From assembly GCA_963573305.1 (NCBI GenBank), contig OY754332.1:47281559-47345558 (forward strand): DNA of 64,000 bases, given 5' to 3'. Under the pieces are notes generated by a model, which saw only the letters and a program-made list of their open reading frames with translations, was not told the origin of the DNA and ran no database searches. Numbering within the stretch: position 1 is the stretch's first letter; each line of letters starts with the position of its first letter. Below, piece after piece: positions 11,693 to 23,319 of the stretch. The translations under genes and the position numbers were made by a program. Origin of the DNA: Pyrrhosoma nymphula. Its lineage: Eukaryota > Arthropoda > Insecta > Odonata > Coenagrionidae.

Positions 11693-13788
11693 CTCTAACG
11701 GCTCCAAACCTAGTCCTTCCATCAGCGCTGTATCACTTTATTCGCTCGTAGCAGTTTTAACGAAGTTTAAGCCTTTTGTTATTGGTTTATTTCGCGAATT
11801 AAATCTTTCTGTGCAGGGTTTCAAAGACTCGCGGCGCACCCGGGATACAGAGGCTCTTAAAGTGTCAGCCGTGGAAGCAATCACGCTCCAGAATAAAGAC
11901 ACGCGAGACTCACTTGACGTGAGGATGGAAAAGCCTTCATCGGAGGATGCCCGCCGATGGACCGGAACATCCTCCTCGCATCATTTCCAAGAGACCCCGG
12001 GGCAATGTGGACAATGTGGTAAAACCAATTCCCCCTCCCATTCTGATCTTACCCCTCTAGCCCTACAACGCAGAGTTTACGATTCAACCGACGAACCTGG
12101 ACAAATATTTCTATTTCTGACAAAATTGTTTCAACGCAAGACCGCGATATAACATTAATGTAGCATCTTGCGAGCACGTGTGACCTTTCTATTATTAAAT
12201 ACACCGCATACAACCAGAGAAAAAACTCTCTAATAGTTATATTTTAAATTATAAATAACTCTTCTTGAAATACCCAGAGTGCTTATGAAATAGTAATGCT
12301 CATTCCTATGCTTAAGAACCAGCTGTAAAAATTCATGTCAAATAATTTAGCCATAGATCAGTTTTCCTTGAATTCTTGTTCTCTTTACAGTTTGATGTTT
12401 TTAAACTTTTTTCTGAGAACAATACTTAGAGAACTCATAGTTATCCCACATATATTTCATTTAACATCCACGCTTTTGATCATCCACCAGACACAGCTAT
12501 CACCTGATCGTTTTTATCTCTTTCCTTTGATATCCATATCTTTTAACGTGATCAAGTTCATTTCGGCTCACACAAGAGTTGGATAATTTTCCCGTCGATG
12601 CTCCATTCCAAAGGACAAGAGCCCTGGAGCAATGAGCGTTCATGATCTTCTCAGTGCGATGCGGGCGGCGGGAGGGATGCACGGCAGGCTTGGAAGCGAG
12701 GGGGGCTGGGGGCGGTAGAGCGGGCGGCCCCCGGGGGATTGGGGGTAGGAACGGCGGGGAGGGTAGCGGGGCGGGGGGAGTGAGAGGGTGGGGAGAGATG
12801 AAACCCGTTCGTCGGGAATGGAAACGAACAATTGGAGCGCGCATGACGGATTACAACCCGCGATCGTAGGAAACGAGTCCAACGATGTAACGGCGGCAGA
12901 AATGACAATCCCTTAAGCTTCCGCCTACAAGATAACGCGGCACTTTTACACACACGAGTACTGTTTTTTACGCGCTCAATTCTCCTTCTCTCTTTCTTCG
13001 ATGAAGTTGAAATCATTTATGTAGTCTCAAAATACATAAATATCCAATTTTCTGTCACACTGATAGCATATGGTGTATAATTTCACTACCTGACAGGTGT
13101 TTGCTATTAAAACTCGTACATTAATTAGTTTCTATAGCATATAGGGCAGTTTGTGTTAGTGATAATTCCCCCTTCCCTGCCAAAAACTCTTCAGGTGCTC
13201 TTAAGAGTATTGTGTAGATGATGATAATGATAATGCGTCTACATCGGTAGGGAAAACCCAGATGGCCGGTACCTACAGTATTGCGTAGATGTAGAAGTTA
13301 ACTCTAAATGCATGCTAACATTAGCTCTTATTTCTCCTTCCATCCGCGAAATTCCACCCAATTGTTCTGCATATGGCTGCACAAAAAGACTCATTCCCAT
13401 CGTAATGGCAAATAGATGTTTTTGAATAAGAAAATTGAACGTAATATGCCTCATAATTTTAAACCAAATACTTAAGGTATGAAATAGGACAGAATACCGC
13501 AATATAACCTTTATAGATAAGAAGGGGCACGCTAACGGTAGCATGCCTCCATAGCTCGTAAATTATGAACATGCATTTCTCTCCTCGAGATGGAAATGTG
13601 AAGAACTCGCGTCAATGTGTCGTAGAGAAGTGAATCCAGATCCGGGGACAGACGCTCTCGGCTTGCAGCGAAAGACATCAAGCAAGGATATTCGACAAAT
13701 CAAGGATCATTCGCATTCCTGCACAAACGCTAAGATCCATGTAAGAGATACGACGAAATTGGGCAATTTGACATTAATGAACATTACT
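11693..13788. other. No gene seen; G-rich patch
   Basis: The stretch 12,650-12,800 is very G-rich and opens overlapping frames on both strands that I judge compositional. Two diffuse tail-like words (GTGTAGATGATG at 13,213 and GCGTAGATGTAGAAG at 13,283) suggest further decayed retroelement ends. No domain was recognised. Confidence 0.4.
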
Positions 13789-14336
13789 TTAATCGAGATC
13801 TCACTTCACCTAGAATTTGATGAATTTGACCTCATTTTAAAGAAACATCTCATCTTTCCGATTATATAAAAATACCAACCCCTTGCCGAACTACTCTTCG
13901 ATCAACTTAAATAAAAATATAAGCTGTTTTGCATGGAATAGATTACGGCTGTCCGCTCCAGAGGAAGGATATTGAAAAAATTAGGAATTTATAACATCTA
14001 GATTTCGTCGAAAAAGTAACGGTGTGTAGTTTGTATATTCTCTCAACTATTTATAAAATATAATCAATTACTCACCGCAGTAACTATTACAGAATCACAA
14101 AAAACGTCTGTTATGAAAGGCATTTTCACCGTACGGCTTGAAAAAAATGAGTCAAGTTAGAGACTTAAGCGGGAAAATATATTTAATTACTGAGAATTTT
14201 TTATGTATATTTTTTGCGCTATTGATATTACAATACAATTTACTTCATACTTTTTCCATACGCTGAAATTTAAAAAATTAAATTCGAATATGGTCTCCAT
14301 TATGACTAGGGAAATATCTCGCCCACACTACCTTAA
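13789..14336 (+). mobile_element. TTAA-type MITE family T1, copy 1 (left end damaged)
   Basis: About 540 bp homologous along its whole length to 20,150-20,729. Shared blocks include GAATTTGATGAATTTGACCT, CCAACCCCTTGCCGAACTA, CTCAACTATTTATAAAA and GGTCTCCATTATGACTAGGG. The right end CACACTACCTTAA keeps the terminal repeat and TTAA. At the left the TIR is missing or mutated, although a TTTAATCGAGAT word marks the expected place. It is non-coding. Confidence 0.75.
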
Positions 14337-14890
14337 ACTCGACTAACTGTCAGGTTCCATTTCGACGAGTTGGCCCGCGTTTAGGCGGCGCGTGGGCGGG
14401 TTCACGACGCCCTCTGGTGCAATCCCAGATGAAGCCTCGCCATTTGCCGATTGTCCAGCGATGCAATAGGACGTAGGACGGCCGTGACAGCATGACTGGA
14501 GTGATTCCATCTTTTGGCGATGTTGCGGAGCCGCACGAGGGATAATGCCACGACCTTCATTTCCGACATCGATGTCGCGAGCCGATCCGTGCGGGAGGAC
14601 ACTTCGAGAAAACGTGAGGATGAGGGAAGCCTGCTTTCAGACAGATTACGCGGTGGGCGATCAGCGTCCCTGTTCCGGGCCGCGAGTTTCACGCCGTGAT
14701 TCCCGTTGAAAATAGTCGCAGGCGCAAGTCTACAATTCATCCTCCGATCTGGAGCTGGTAACACATCTCCTGGCACCACTTTCTAAACAATTAAAACTTT
14801 AGTTGAGATCGTCTTTATTTCCGCGAGCGAATGGGTTTCAGAAATATGTATCTTCAAGTTAAAAAGGCATAAATATCCACGAAGTAATTC
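14337..14890. other. No gene seen
   Basis: A 125-codon minus-strand frame at 14,402-14,779 lies in GC-rich sequence. It shows no domain and is overlapped by an open plus-strand frame, so I do not call it. Confidence 0.4.
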
Positions 14891-14891
14891 T

Positions 14892-15250
14892 CGTTAGGTA
14901 GTGTAGCTCTTAGTAGTAGTAGTATTACTAATACTTGAATCCTTATCTGTTACCTAGTACATACTGCCTTGCATGTTTTCTACATGGTTCTTGAGTCTCT
15001 GTCCATCTGTGTAGTTGTAGAATGCATGTATATTGACGGTCCCTCTCCATTGTGATGACATCTGTAGTGTAGTGGTGCATGCTTGTGAGGCTTCACCTCG
15101 TGACAAGCATTAGCGATTTATGCTAATGCATAATTAGTCCTAGTTACACTAACTCTAGGGTATAGTGTAATGCATGTTGGTGATTACTGACCCCCTGCCA
15201 CACACCCCTGAGGTGGCTTGCAGGGTATTTTGTAGATGTAGATGTAGAAG
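14892..15250 (+). mobile_element. CR1-like 3'UTR, copy C
   Basis: Starts at CGTTAGGTAGTGTAGCTCTT, immediately after where the reverse-transcriptase stop would lie, and runs to GTAGATGTAGATGTAG. It aligns along its full length with copy A (11,329-11,692), including the GAGGCTTCACCTC hairpin region. It is 5'-truncated to the UTR only. Confidence 0.85.
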
Positions 15251-15254
15251 TCAA

Positions 15255-16600
15255 TGAAATAATGCCAACGCACGGAGTGAAAAAGAAGAATGTCACACTG
15301 CACTGCTACAAGCGCCAGAAACCAAATAAAATACGCGGAAAGACGGACGACGTGAAAATAAACCATGACGAGAGACAGTAATCCACTGGTGTAGATATTT
15401 ATTTCTAAGAAATCCTTACATGACTTATGCATGAAGATGCAACAGTTTAGTGAAACTAGTCGAGATAAATTTTTCTGAAACAGTGAAACGATACATCTTG
15501 CACATGGAGGAACAACTTCACAATTCTAAGTATGTTTTTGTTAGGCATGCACAATTTATACATAAATTTAATAAAAACAAAACTCAACGCGCAAAATCAC
15601 CGCACGAACCAGAGCCGGTACACGTTCCACCGGCTGAAAACCACCAGACCGCGAGAAATTCGGATCCCTAAAAATAAGGCGAGTGAGCTACCGAAGAGGC
15701 CTTCCCGCACAGTTGTGGCATCATGAGGAATAAAAACTTCACGTGCAGCGCAAACGCGTCTCTGTCGGAAGGAGAGAAAAGCGGCGCCCTTTGATTCGGA
15801 AGCTACGCCTGCAAAGATGCGCTCCAGCTCGCCATCTTTCCCTGAATCCCCGCCTTCAACCGGTCCACGGATGCGAAATCACGAAATCGACCGGCGACTG
15901 CCAACTTCATCCCCGAATGCCACTCACGACACAACAAAACAACCGACTTCACTCCCGCATTCCTTTCCGAGTGTAAACAGCACGCAAATACGGAGGCAAT
16001 TACGCGGAGTAATCCATCCCAAAACCCCACTTCCACTCCGGGATGTTGCGCCGCGCCTCGACATTTCTTCCGCTTCCTTCTCGGCGCCAGCAGTATACGC
16101 GAACCGCAACAGGTATTTATCAAGAGAGTAATTAAGCGCGGAAGAACAAACTCATTAACTGAAGTGGGCGTGGTGGTTGGTGGCCGGAATGCGGGCCGAT
16201 AGTGCGGGGTGCGGCCGGTGATGAGGGACCGCGGGGCGGGGTGCTGCCGCCCGGTCTGTGGAGGGTAGAGGCTCCTGCACTGCTGTTTGCTTTGCGGCAG
16301 ACCTTCGGCCATTCAGTTCTCCCCCCGGGAACGGTATACCCTCCGAACGGAGCCCTCGACCCTAAGGAACTTCATGCTGGAAAGGTTTCTTTCGGGGATT
16401 ATAAGTCACATGAGGCATTAACTATGCAGTTTGTTTTCCTACAGATTGACGGCACAGTTTAAGCGGTCTCCGTCGTGATAATCAGACCATAATTAAGTCT
16501 ACGTAAACAGCATTCAGTGCCGTGACACATTTATGCAGCTATTATGTATGTATGTATGCATACATTTCCCGTAATTAAAACATATATAAATGTTCTCATT
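15255..16600. other. No gene seen; GC-rich patch
   Basis: Sequence at 15,780-16,330 is GC- and CpG-rich and opens a 169-codon minus-strand frame together with a plus-strand frame. Neither shows a domain, and Pro/Arg/Ser-rich composition in both strands is typical of GC-rich non-coding DNA. A promoter-proximal CpG-rich region is possible but unsupported. Confidence 0.35.
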
Positions 16601-16960
16601 TTAATTATTTTGTTTGCATTACAATGCATTTATTTGGTGTCTCCTTGATTTACATAAAATTCTTCTTTCTTCCACCAGGTCTTCTTTTCTCGCTTTACGA
16701 TGGAATATATATAGAATTGTTTACAGTACAATATATTTCTTATTATTTTATTTATTATTATTATATTATCATATTAATTATTTATTCTTCCTTTCCCTTA
16801 TTTATCATATCTATTCTCTCTTCTCCTTCATTTATAATTATTTATTTTATCCTCTACATTCAATTTATTCTTTCTCCCACCGGGTCATTCTTTTCTTAAT
16901 TTACGTAAAATTTCCTCCACGTCTTCTGTTCTTTTTCTAGGCTAGTTTCCTCCTTATCTA
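16600..16960. repeat. T-rich low-complexity tract (TTA/TTTATT words)
   Basis: Dominated by TTATTTATTATTATTA-like words and pyrimidine-rich stretches. Two overlapping plus-strand frames rich in Ile, Tyr, Phe and Leu are products of this composition. Confidence 0.7.
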
Positions 16961-16964
16961 TTCA

Positions 16965-18830
16965 TCAATTCATTCGTCTCCTTTAAGATCCCCAGTAGTA
17001 CCCACCTGCCAGCGCCCGACGATGCCTCTCCTGACCGCGTGCACCACCTTGCCGGAGAGCCGGCCACCGCCGAACCTGACTCTCGGGTAGCGGCCAATGC
17101 CTTGTGCTCGTGGGACGGACGAGAGGAGTGGGGTGGAAGGAGACGTTTCCTCGTTTGAAATGGAGCACTGTACCACCTCGTGTGCGTCCACGTCATATCG
17201 GCCGGAGAGCAAGAGAGCGAGGGAGTGGAGACACAAGGGGGGGAGTAGGGATGAAGGGGGGCGACCGGAAGCCCTGATGAGGCTGCGTGGGCAATTAATA
17301 ATGCCTTTTCCACTCATGTCACGGGGCTCTATCGATGTCCATTAAATCCCACGCCTCACTTCACACAAGTACACTCAGGATAGCAGGGATAGAACCGTAG
17401 AAAACACCACACCAGTTTTCAAAATTCCCCTTTTAAGGTTTAGTTGACAGGCCGTGAAAATACCCTTTCATAGGGGATATAACTGTGCACTGTGCTTGCT
17501 GAAAGCAACAACATAAAGAAATGTTAACCATTCAATTTGACCAATTAAAATTAAACTGGCTACATTTTCCAACATATCAATAGGCTAATTGTCCTATGAA
17601 TAAAGATGAATGATGGTTAAATAGAATGAAGTGAAATATGACCCATGTCATAGAGGCGATTTTAAGATTTAAATACCTCGGCGGAGAGCAATGTGCGTAT
17701 GAAGTATAGAATCAGGAATATTTACGGCGATGATGTCAGCAATGCTTTCTGAACTGGAAAGGTAAGCTCTCCTCATGGCGGGGGAGCAAACAATCCATAT
17801 CCCAAACGGGAAACCGTAACACATGAAGATAAGAGATTTTCAGTTAAATTTGCATCGTGCCGTTTTTGGAGTGGCAATTAATCCCGACCAATGGGAAGGC
17901 ACGCTAGTTGGCAATACACTGGCTCACTAAAACAGCTAATGGCTGGAGATGTATGCCGAAGGCTATTTTAACGTTTCGTGGCTGCCGATTCATTATCGAC
18001 CGTATTTGGCATTCAAAATTCCAGCAAAAGTTATGTCTCGGTATTTTGGAAATAAAGAGTCACGACGATTAATAATTAAAACAACGCAGCCGCGTAATCA
18101 GACAATTTTTCCCGATATCATACACACATTACTGAATCATCGAAACTGTCACTCACAAATTCAATTCAAAGATCCAGTTCATTTCCTGCCATCTAAATTT
18201 ATATCAATGGAATCCATCTAAGGAACAATCGCCGAATTCAAAGCAAGCGAGGGTCGATAAATGCAATGTTTATGATCGATTGCGTTGGCTACCGGAGCGC
18301 GCCACAGGATAACAGGAGAGAAACCTCATGCTGGATCAAACTAATTGAAGTCCTCAACTAAAATTACACGATAGTTCGAATCCGCACTTTTTTCCCTCGC
18401 TAGCATACATGGGCACACTCACGCGAAGGACATACACAAGCCAGCATTGAAAGCACAATTATAAACCTCCGTCGTCCAAGGAAATACATCTCGCACGGTA
18501 AAAAAATTCCACGGGGTCGAAGGCTGAAGAGTAGTAAGCACTTGCACCGTGGTGCTTGGTCTCGACAAATGCATCACGACCGCGAAAGGGGTCACGACTA
18601 GAGAGCGGCGGGCAAAGGACGCACGCGAAATCTCGCAAAAAATTCCCCGAGGCCAGCGGGATGGACACGGGAGCCGGGGAGAGCGTGCGATTTCCTTTGC
18701 AACTCTGACATGTAGGCGAGGACTAATGCAGAGGGAAAGGTGTTCGGGAGGGCGAGAATGTCGCCTCGAAGGAAGTGAGCACGTCGAGGATCCTTACTAA
18801 GGCTGTGCGGTATTTGAATCCCAATATCAA
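16965..18830. other. No gene seen
   Basis: A GC-rich block (16,990-17,290) with overlapping frames on both strands is followed by AT-rich sequence. None of the frames shows a domain or a splice-linked partner. Confidence 0.35.
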
Positions 18831-18831
18831 T

Positions 18832-19000
18832 AGCCAGTATCTTAAAATATTGAAAATGGACCAATGCCAATAACCTGTATTGGAAAATTGAATATTGGAA
18901 AATATTGGTATATTAGAATATTGGAAATATTAAATTATTGGAAATAATGAAAAAATGAAATATTGGTATGTTCGAAAATATTGACCATGGCAATATTAAC
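18832..19000. repeat. Degenerate ATATTGGAAA-type tandem repeat
   Basis: The words AATATTGGAA, TATTGGTAT and AATATTGGAAAT recur irregularly about every 10-20 bases over some 170 bp. This looks like a decayed short tandem repeat. No coding capacity. Confidence 0.6.
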
Positions 19001-19004
19001 AGGT

Positions 19005-20149
19005 AAAATTATTTTGCTTAAAATGGTTTCCAAATGCTGCCAGTGTTAACTATGAAAAAGCCTGTTAATAAAACAAGAAAAGCAATGTTAGCTTCTTTTC
19101 CCCAGTTATTGCTACGAATAATTGTGGAAAAGGAAGTGCTGCACTGAGTGCTACTCGCACCGTCTGTTTTCAAAGATTAGGGCGCTCTCCGACCAACCTC
19201 CTCGCCGGGTTCGTACAAAAATTTAACTTTAAGGAAAGAACTTTCACACTAATCCAATATACCTCAACTATAAACTGATCAACTTTTTTTCCACTACACA
19301 TATATTGACTACAGAGAACAGTTCAAATAACGATAGAAATGCGAGCCCAAGTGATATGAAAACATTTTTTGCTGTGATGACTGTTGGCGATTGATCGCGG
19401 CGATCGACACGGCACGGCCGTTGGAGTCGAATTATTCACGCCATGGCCGAAGACGCCGACTGGTTCACGACGGAGGCGCATGTACCGACATTAATCTCCA
19501 CCGAACAATAAGGACTATTCGTCCACATTCACCACGCTCCTCTGACAAGGCTGAGTAAACACCTCTATCGCCATAAGGGATACTCGAAGGAAATATGCCC
19601 ACAACTTCACACAGGCCGGAATTAATCACGGCATTCATCATCCTTATTCACGGACGATTCGCTTACAATAGGCTGAATCGCTAAATTTGCACTTGTTGCT
19701 GAACGTAGTGAGCTGAACTAGGCGTACGACAAGGGACCAGAGGGCCCCGAGTAAGAACGCCGTTGAAATGGACATTCTCACCGATACGTCCAATCGGTGG
19801 GATTTACAGGACGCCAGCGAAGTACCGCAGATGACACGGGGGAACGAATGGGCCACCGTGTCGGGACTCCGCACGCCTTGGAACTTGGCACGACGCGAGA
19901 TGCAGATCCACCTGTCAAAAGCGGCCTTGGGACTCGCCCCTCCGTACGCGGCTAAATAAGGACAACTAATTGACGGTCCAATGACACTGAAGCATGATCA
20001 ATCTCAGTGGTAGGGGAGAGGGGATGGAAATTAATAGACGTGCGATGCTACGGGAAGTGACGAAGGCGGAATGGACGGATCGACGGACTTGGGGGTCAGT
20101 CTGCAGCACGGACGGTGGAGGAGCCGGAGGGGGGGGCCACGGAGGGATC
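19005..20149. other. No gene seen
   Basis: Mixed sequence with short overlapping frames. A G-rich patch (20,110-20,145) abuts the next MITE. No domain, tRNA or repeat copy recognised. Confidence 0.35.
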
Positions 20150-20729
20150 TTAAGGTAGTTTGAGTAGGTATTAGTATATCAATAAACATAGAATTTGATG
20201 AATTTGACCTCATTTTAAAGAAAAAAACTGTCATTTTTCCAATCATATAACATTATTAACCCCTTGCCGAACTAATTTTCGAGAAATTTGCCCAAAAATA
20301 TAAGCTGTTTTACATGGGATGGATTACAACTGTGAAGAAGGAGAATATTGGCAAAATTAGGATCACCTAGATTTCGTCAAAAAACTAACGGTGTGTCGTT
20401 TGTACGTTTTCTCAACTATTTATAAAAAATAATCAGTTACACACCGCAGTAATTTTGACAGAATCTCAAAAAAACCTATCTTGAAGGCGATTTCGCTGCT
20501 GTTTTGAAGGGTTTTCAGCCGTACGGCGTGAAAAAATGAGTCAAGTTAGAGTCTAATGTGGTTAAATTTATTTCATTACTGAGAATTTTTGTCATATTTA
20601 ACTATTTTTTTGCTCCATTAATATAACAATATTTACTTCATACTTCTAGAATAACGCTTAAATTAAAAAATAAAATTGGAATATGGTCTCCATTATGACT
20701 AGGGAACTATCTCACTCAAACTACCTTAA
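20150..20729. mobile_element. TTAA-type MITE family T1, copy 2 (complete)
   Basis: The element is bounded by TTAA at 20,150-20,153 and 20,726-20,729. Terminal inverted repeats read TTAAGGTAGTTTGAGT at the left and, complemented, TTAAGGTAGTTTGAGTGAG at the right. TTAA target choice with such short TIRs is typical of piggyBac-derived non-autonomous elements. About 580 bp, no ORF. It shares its interior with 13,789-14,336 and, inverted, 56,734-57,302. Confidence 0.85.
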
Positions 20730-20734
20730 AAACG

Positions 20735-21790
20735 CAGAAATGTGGACTTTTGGCGTATTACAAGAGACAATAGTTTCAAGGCGATCATCGGGAAGGGCTT
20801 AAGAGGCATGGTATGAACTACAGCATCATGCACCGCATTAGGTATGCACCATTAATAGTAGTAGACGTGACATGAAGGAATCAGACGCAGTAAAAAGTTA
20901 ATTAGCACTATGATTAATGATCATTGATGACAATTCAACATTTGAGGCTAAAATTAAATCAAGACCGACACAATCATCTCTGGAGCTATGCCTAAAATGC
21001 AGTCCGGTCACAACGAATGAACTTTTTAGCATTCGTTGAATTTTATATGCCATGAAAATAAAAAAATAAATCCATTCAATATGATTGGTTAAAAGAAGTG
21101 CTAATTTCCACAAATTAATAAAACTGTAATTAATTAACCAAGGCTTCATTATATTACAACAAAATAAGCAATGATAATGCAATGATGGTAATTAGCCCGT
21201 AATCGAAGATTATTTCTTGGTGGAACACTGCACATATTATATCCATCCATAAAGTTTAAATTCCACGAAATATCGTCCGAGTCTTCAGAAAATACTTCCA
21301 TTTACACGATGAGCCCGAATAACTGCATAAACATTAGACCAGAGTTCATTTCGGTCGGAAAACAAATGTTCAATCCTAAATCCAGTATGATAGGGGAAGA
21401 TGGAACCTGCCTGGCATTTAGAATTGTAGCATGTTAGATTCACTTATTAGGGTTGGATGAAGCTCCATTCCCAAATCACGACCGTGGTATCCCTGAAAAA
21501 TTTGATCGGCGCCTAAAACTTCACCGGGTTTAAGGAGGTTCCGCCGCGACTGTGAGTCAAAACAAATACTAAATTCCACATTTTTTATATTTTGTCCAAA
21601 AAATCCTGCTTTCACTGATGAAATGCGTTACCCACATAAAACCAAAAGTAAAGTAGAAAAAATGAAGATTATTCCACGAATGTATTTTAAATTAGCTCTT
21701 TTTTCAGCTATAGGAGCCGACTGCAGCGCCATTTCCTACGAATTACCGCATTTTGACTTCAATTACGGCAGTAATTCCATAATAACTAAA
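20735..21790. other. No gene seen
   Basis: AT-rich sequence with short frames without domains. I see no repeat copy. Confidence 0.4.
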
Positions 21791-21793
21791 AAA

Positions 21794-22089
21794 GTAAGGT
21801 GGTAAGATGCCTATATTACATTTTTATTCAATTTCTCTGGATTAGTTCCTTCATATAAATAGTTTTCCGCAAAAATGGCATTTATACTATATTGAAAAAT
21901 ACTATTTTTCCCCGTGTTTCTCTCATTCCCCCATTGAACACCATGTGATTTCAAGTTCAATTATAGAATAAAATAGCGTGGAAAGGCATTATTTAGTTGT
22001 TCATATCAGATAGAGGACAACTTTTTCTACAAGTAGACAGAATATGAATAAAATGACATTTTAGTCATTTTACGGTGGAACCACCTTAA
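21794..22089. mobile_element. TTAA-type MITE family T2, copy 1
   Basis: Left border GTAAGGTGGTAAGATGCC and complement of right border TTAAGGTGGTTCCACCG share the TTAAGGTGGT terminus. Both then contain an ACATTTTTATTC/TCATTTTATTC-like word. The interior from about 21,890 resembles 23,125-23,314. The left TTAA is mutated to GTAA. No ORF. Confidence 0.6.
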
Positions 22090-22094
22090 GAGGT

Positions 22095-23120
22095 TGGTAT
22101 CCGTAGGCGTCACCACGCCGTCATACCAGGAATTTACGGCAGGGAGCGCGACGCTCAATCCAGATAGTTCAACCAAGACATCCAGAGGATTTTTTCCGGA
22201 GCAGAATAAAGAATTGAGCTGCTCGAATGACGATTACATTCACCCTTCCGCGACTCACATAAGCTGACTCTCTCTTTCTTAACGGTTATCGAATTACGGG
22301 ACGGGCTTTGACGACGGAAATGAGAGCGCACTCCCCCCTCCATCCTCCTGTGCAAAGCGGACTCGTTCGCCGGAGAATTGAAATTCATGAAATTACCTTC
22401 AACGAAATTTTCCAGGAAACCTAAAAAGGGGGGGGGGGAAAGAGAAACAGAGAAAGAGGAGAGGAATATAGAGGAAGAGGAAGCGAACGAGAAATTTTCC
22501 CGTGCTTGATTTCCGGCACGTATGGCAAGCGGGTGGAGCAAACATCCTCGATTAGGAACGAATTTTAATATCGGAGTGGTGCGGGGAGCGGGGACATTGT
22601 GAGAGCAGTCTCTTCATTTGCGGGGAACGACGAGGACACAATCCGCGGAACGGCAGAGCTCCGGGTATAATGTCGCCACCTCCCCCGGAGTCGCCGGGAA
22701 TCTACCAGAATTGGACGAGGATTTTTGTGATCTCCCACCTCTCGGATTGAGACTATTTCCTCCCGCCTTAAGGACCGAGACTGAGCGAGTCAAAACATGT
22801 ACTAACCAACTTCACCTTCTCTTTTTCACTGTTAAAAAATGTTGCTTTCACTTATGGTAGCGTTAGCAAATTATAAAGATAATTAAGGAACAAAATTAAC
22901 AGATAAACAGACAAATATATTTTAAATGAACATTTATTTCGGCCATACGAGCCTAGTGCAACACAATTTTCATGGAATTAACGCTTACTGACTCAAATTA
23001 TCGCTGTATTTGCTAATAACAAAAAAATATGATAATCAGAAGCATATTCTTTATAATTATTATTTGATTTCATGGGAGAATTCCTTTCTGATTAACATTT
23101 TTTCGCTTAACTGACATTCA
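22095..23120. other. No gene seen
   Basis: Includes a 128-codon minus-strand frame at 22,155-22,541, Ser/Phe-rich over a purine tract, without a domain. A possible left border TTAAGGAAC of the next T2 copy lies at 22,883. Confidence 0.35.
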
Positions 23121-23124
23121 TATT

Positions 23125-23314
23125 GTACAGTAAAATACTGTTTTCCCCATTCTCAGCCCAATCCTGGATTGAATACCATATAATTCCAAATTAAATATGC
23201 AAGAATATAACGTTAAAAGGTGGACTTTTGTTGCTCATAGAGGACACGATTTTTTATGAGAAACCAGAATATGAGTAAGTGCATTTAAATCAGTTTGTGA
23301 AGGGACCTCCTTAA
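23125..23314. mobile_element. TTAA-type MITE family T2, copy 2 (partial)
   Basis: Aligns by eye with 21,890-22,089. Both hold ATACT(A/G)TTTTTCCCC, ATAGAGGACA(A/C), CAGAATATGA(A/G)TAA and a terminus of the form CCxCCTTAAG. The right border TTAA is at 23,311-23,314. The left border is uncertain (perhaps near 22,883). Confidence 0.5.
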
Positions 23315-23319
23315 GTCGA

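Noticed and set aside
15803..16312. 169-codon minus-strand frame
   Set aside because: It lies in CpG-rich DNA that is also open on the plus strand, has no recognisable domain, and has no linked exons.
16614..16940. 108-codon hydrophobic frame suggestive of a membrane protein
   Set aside because: It is produced by TTA/TTT-rich low-complexity DNA, and another frame in the same tract is equally open and hydrophobic.
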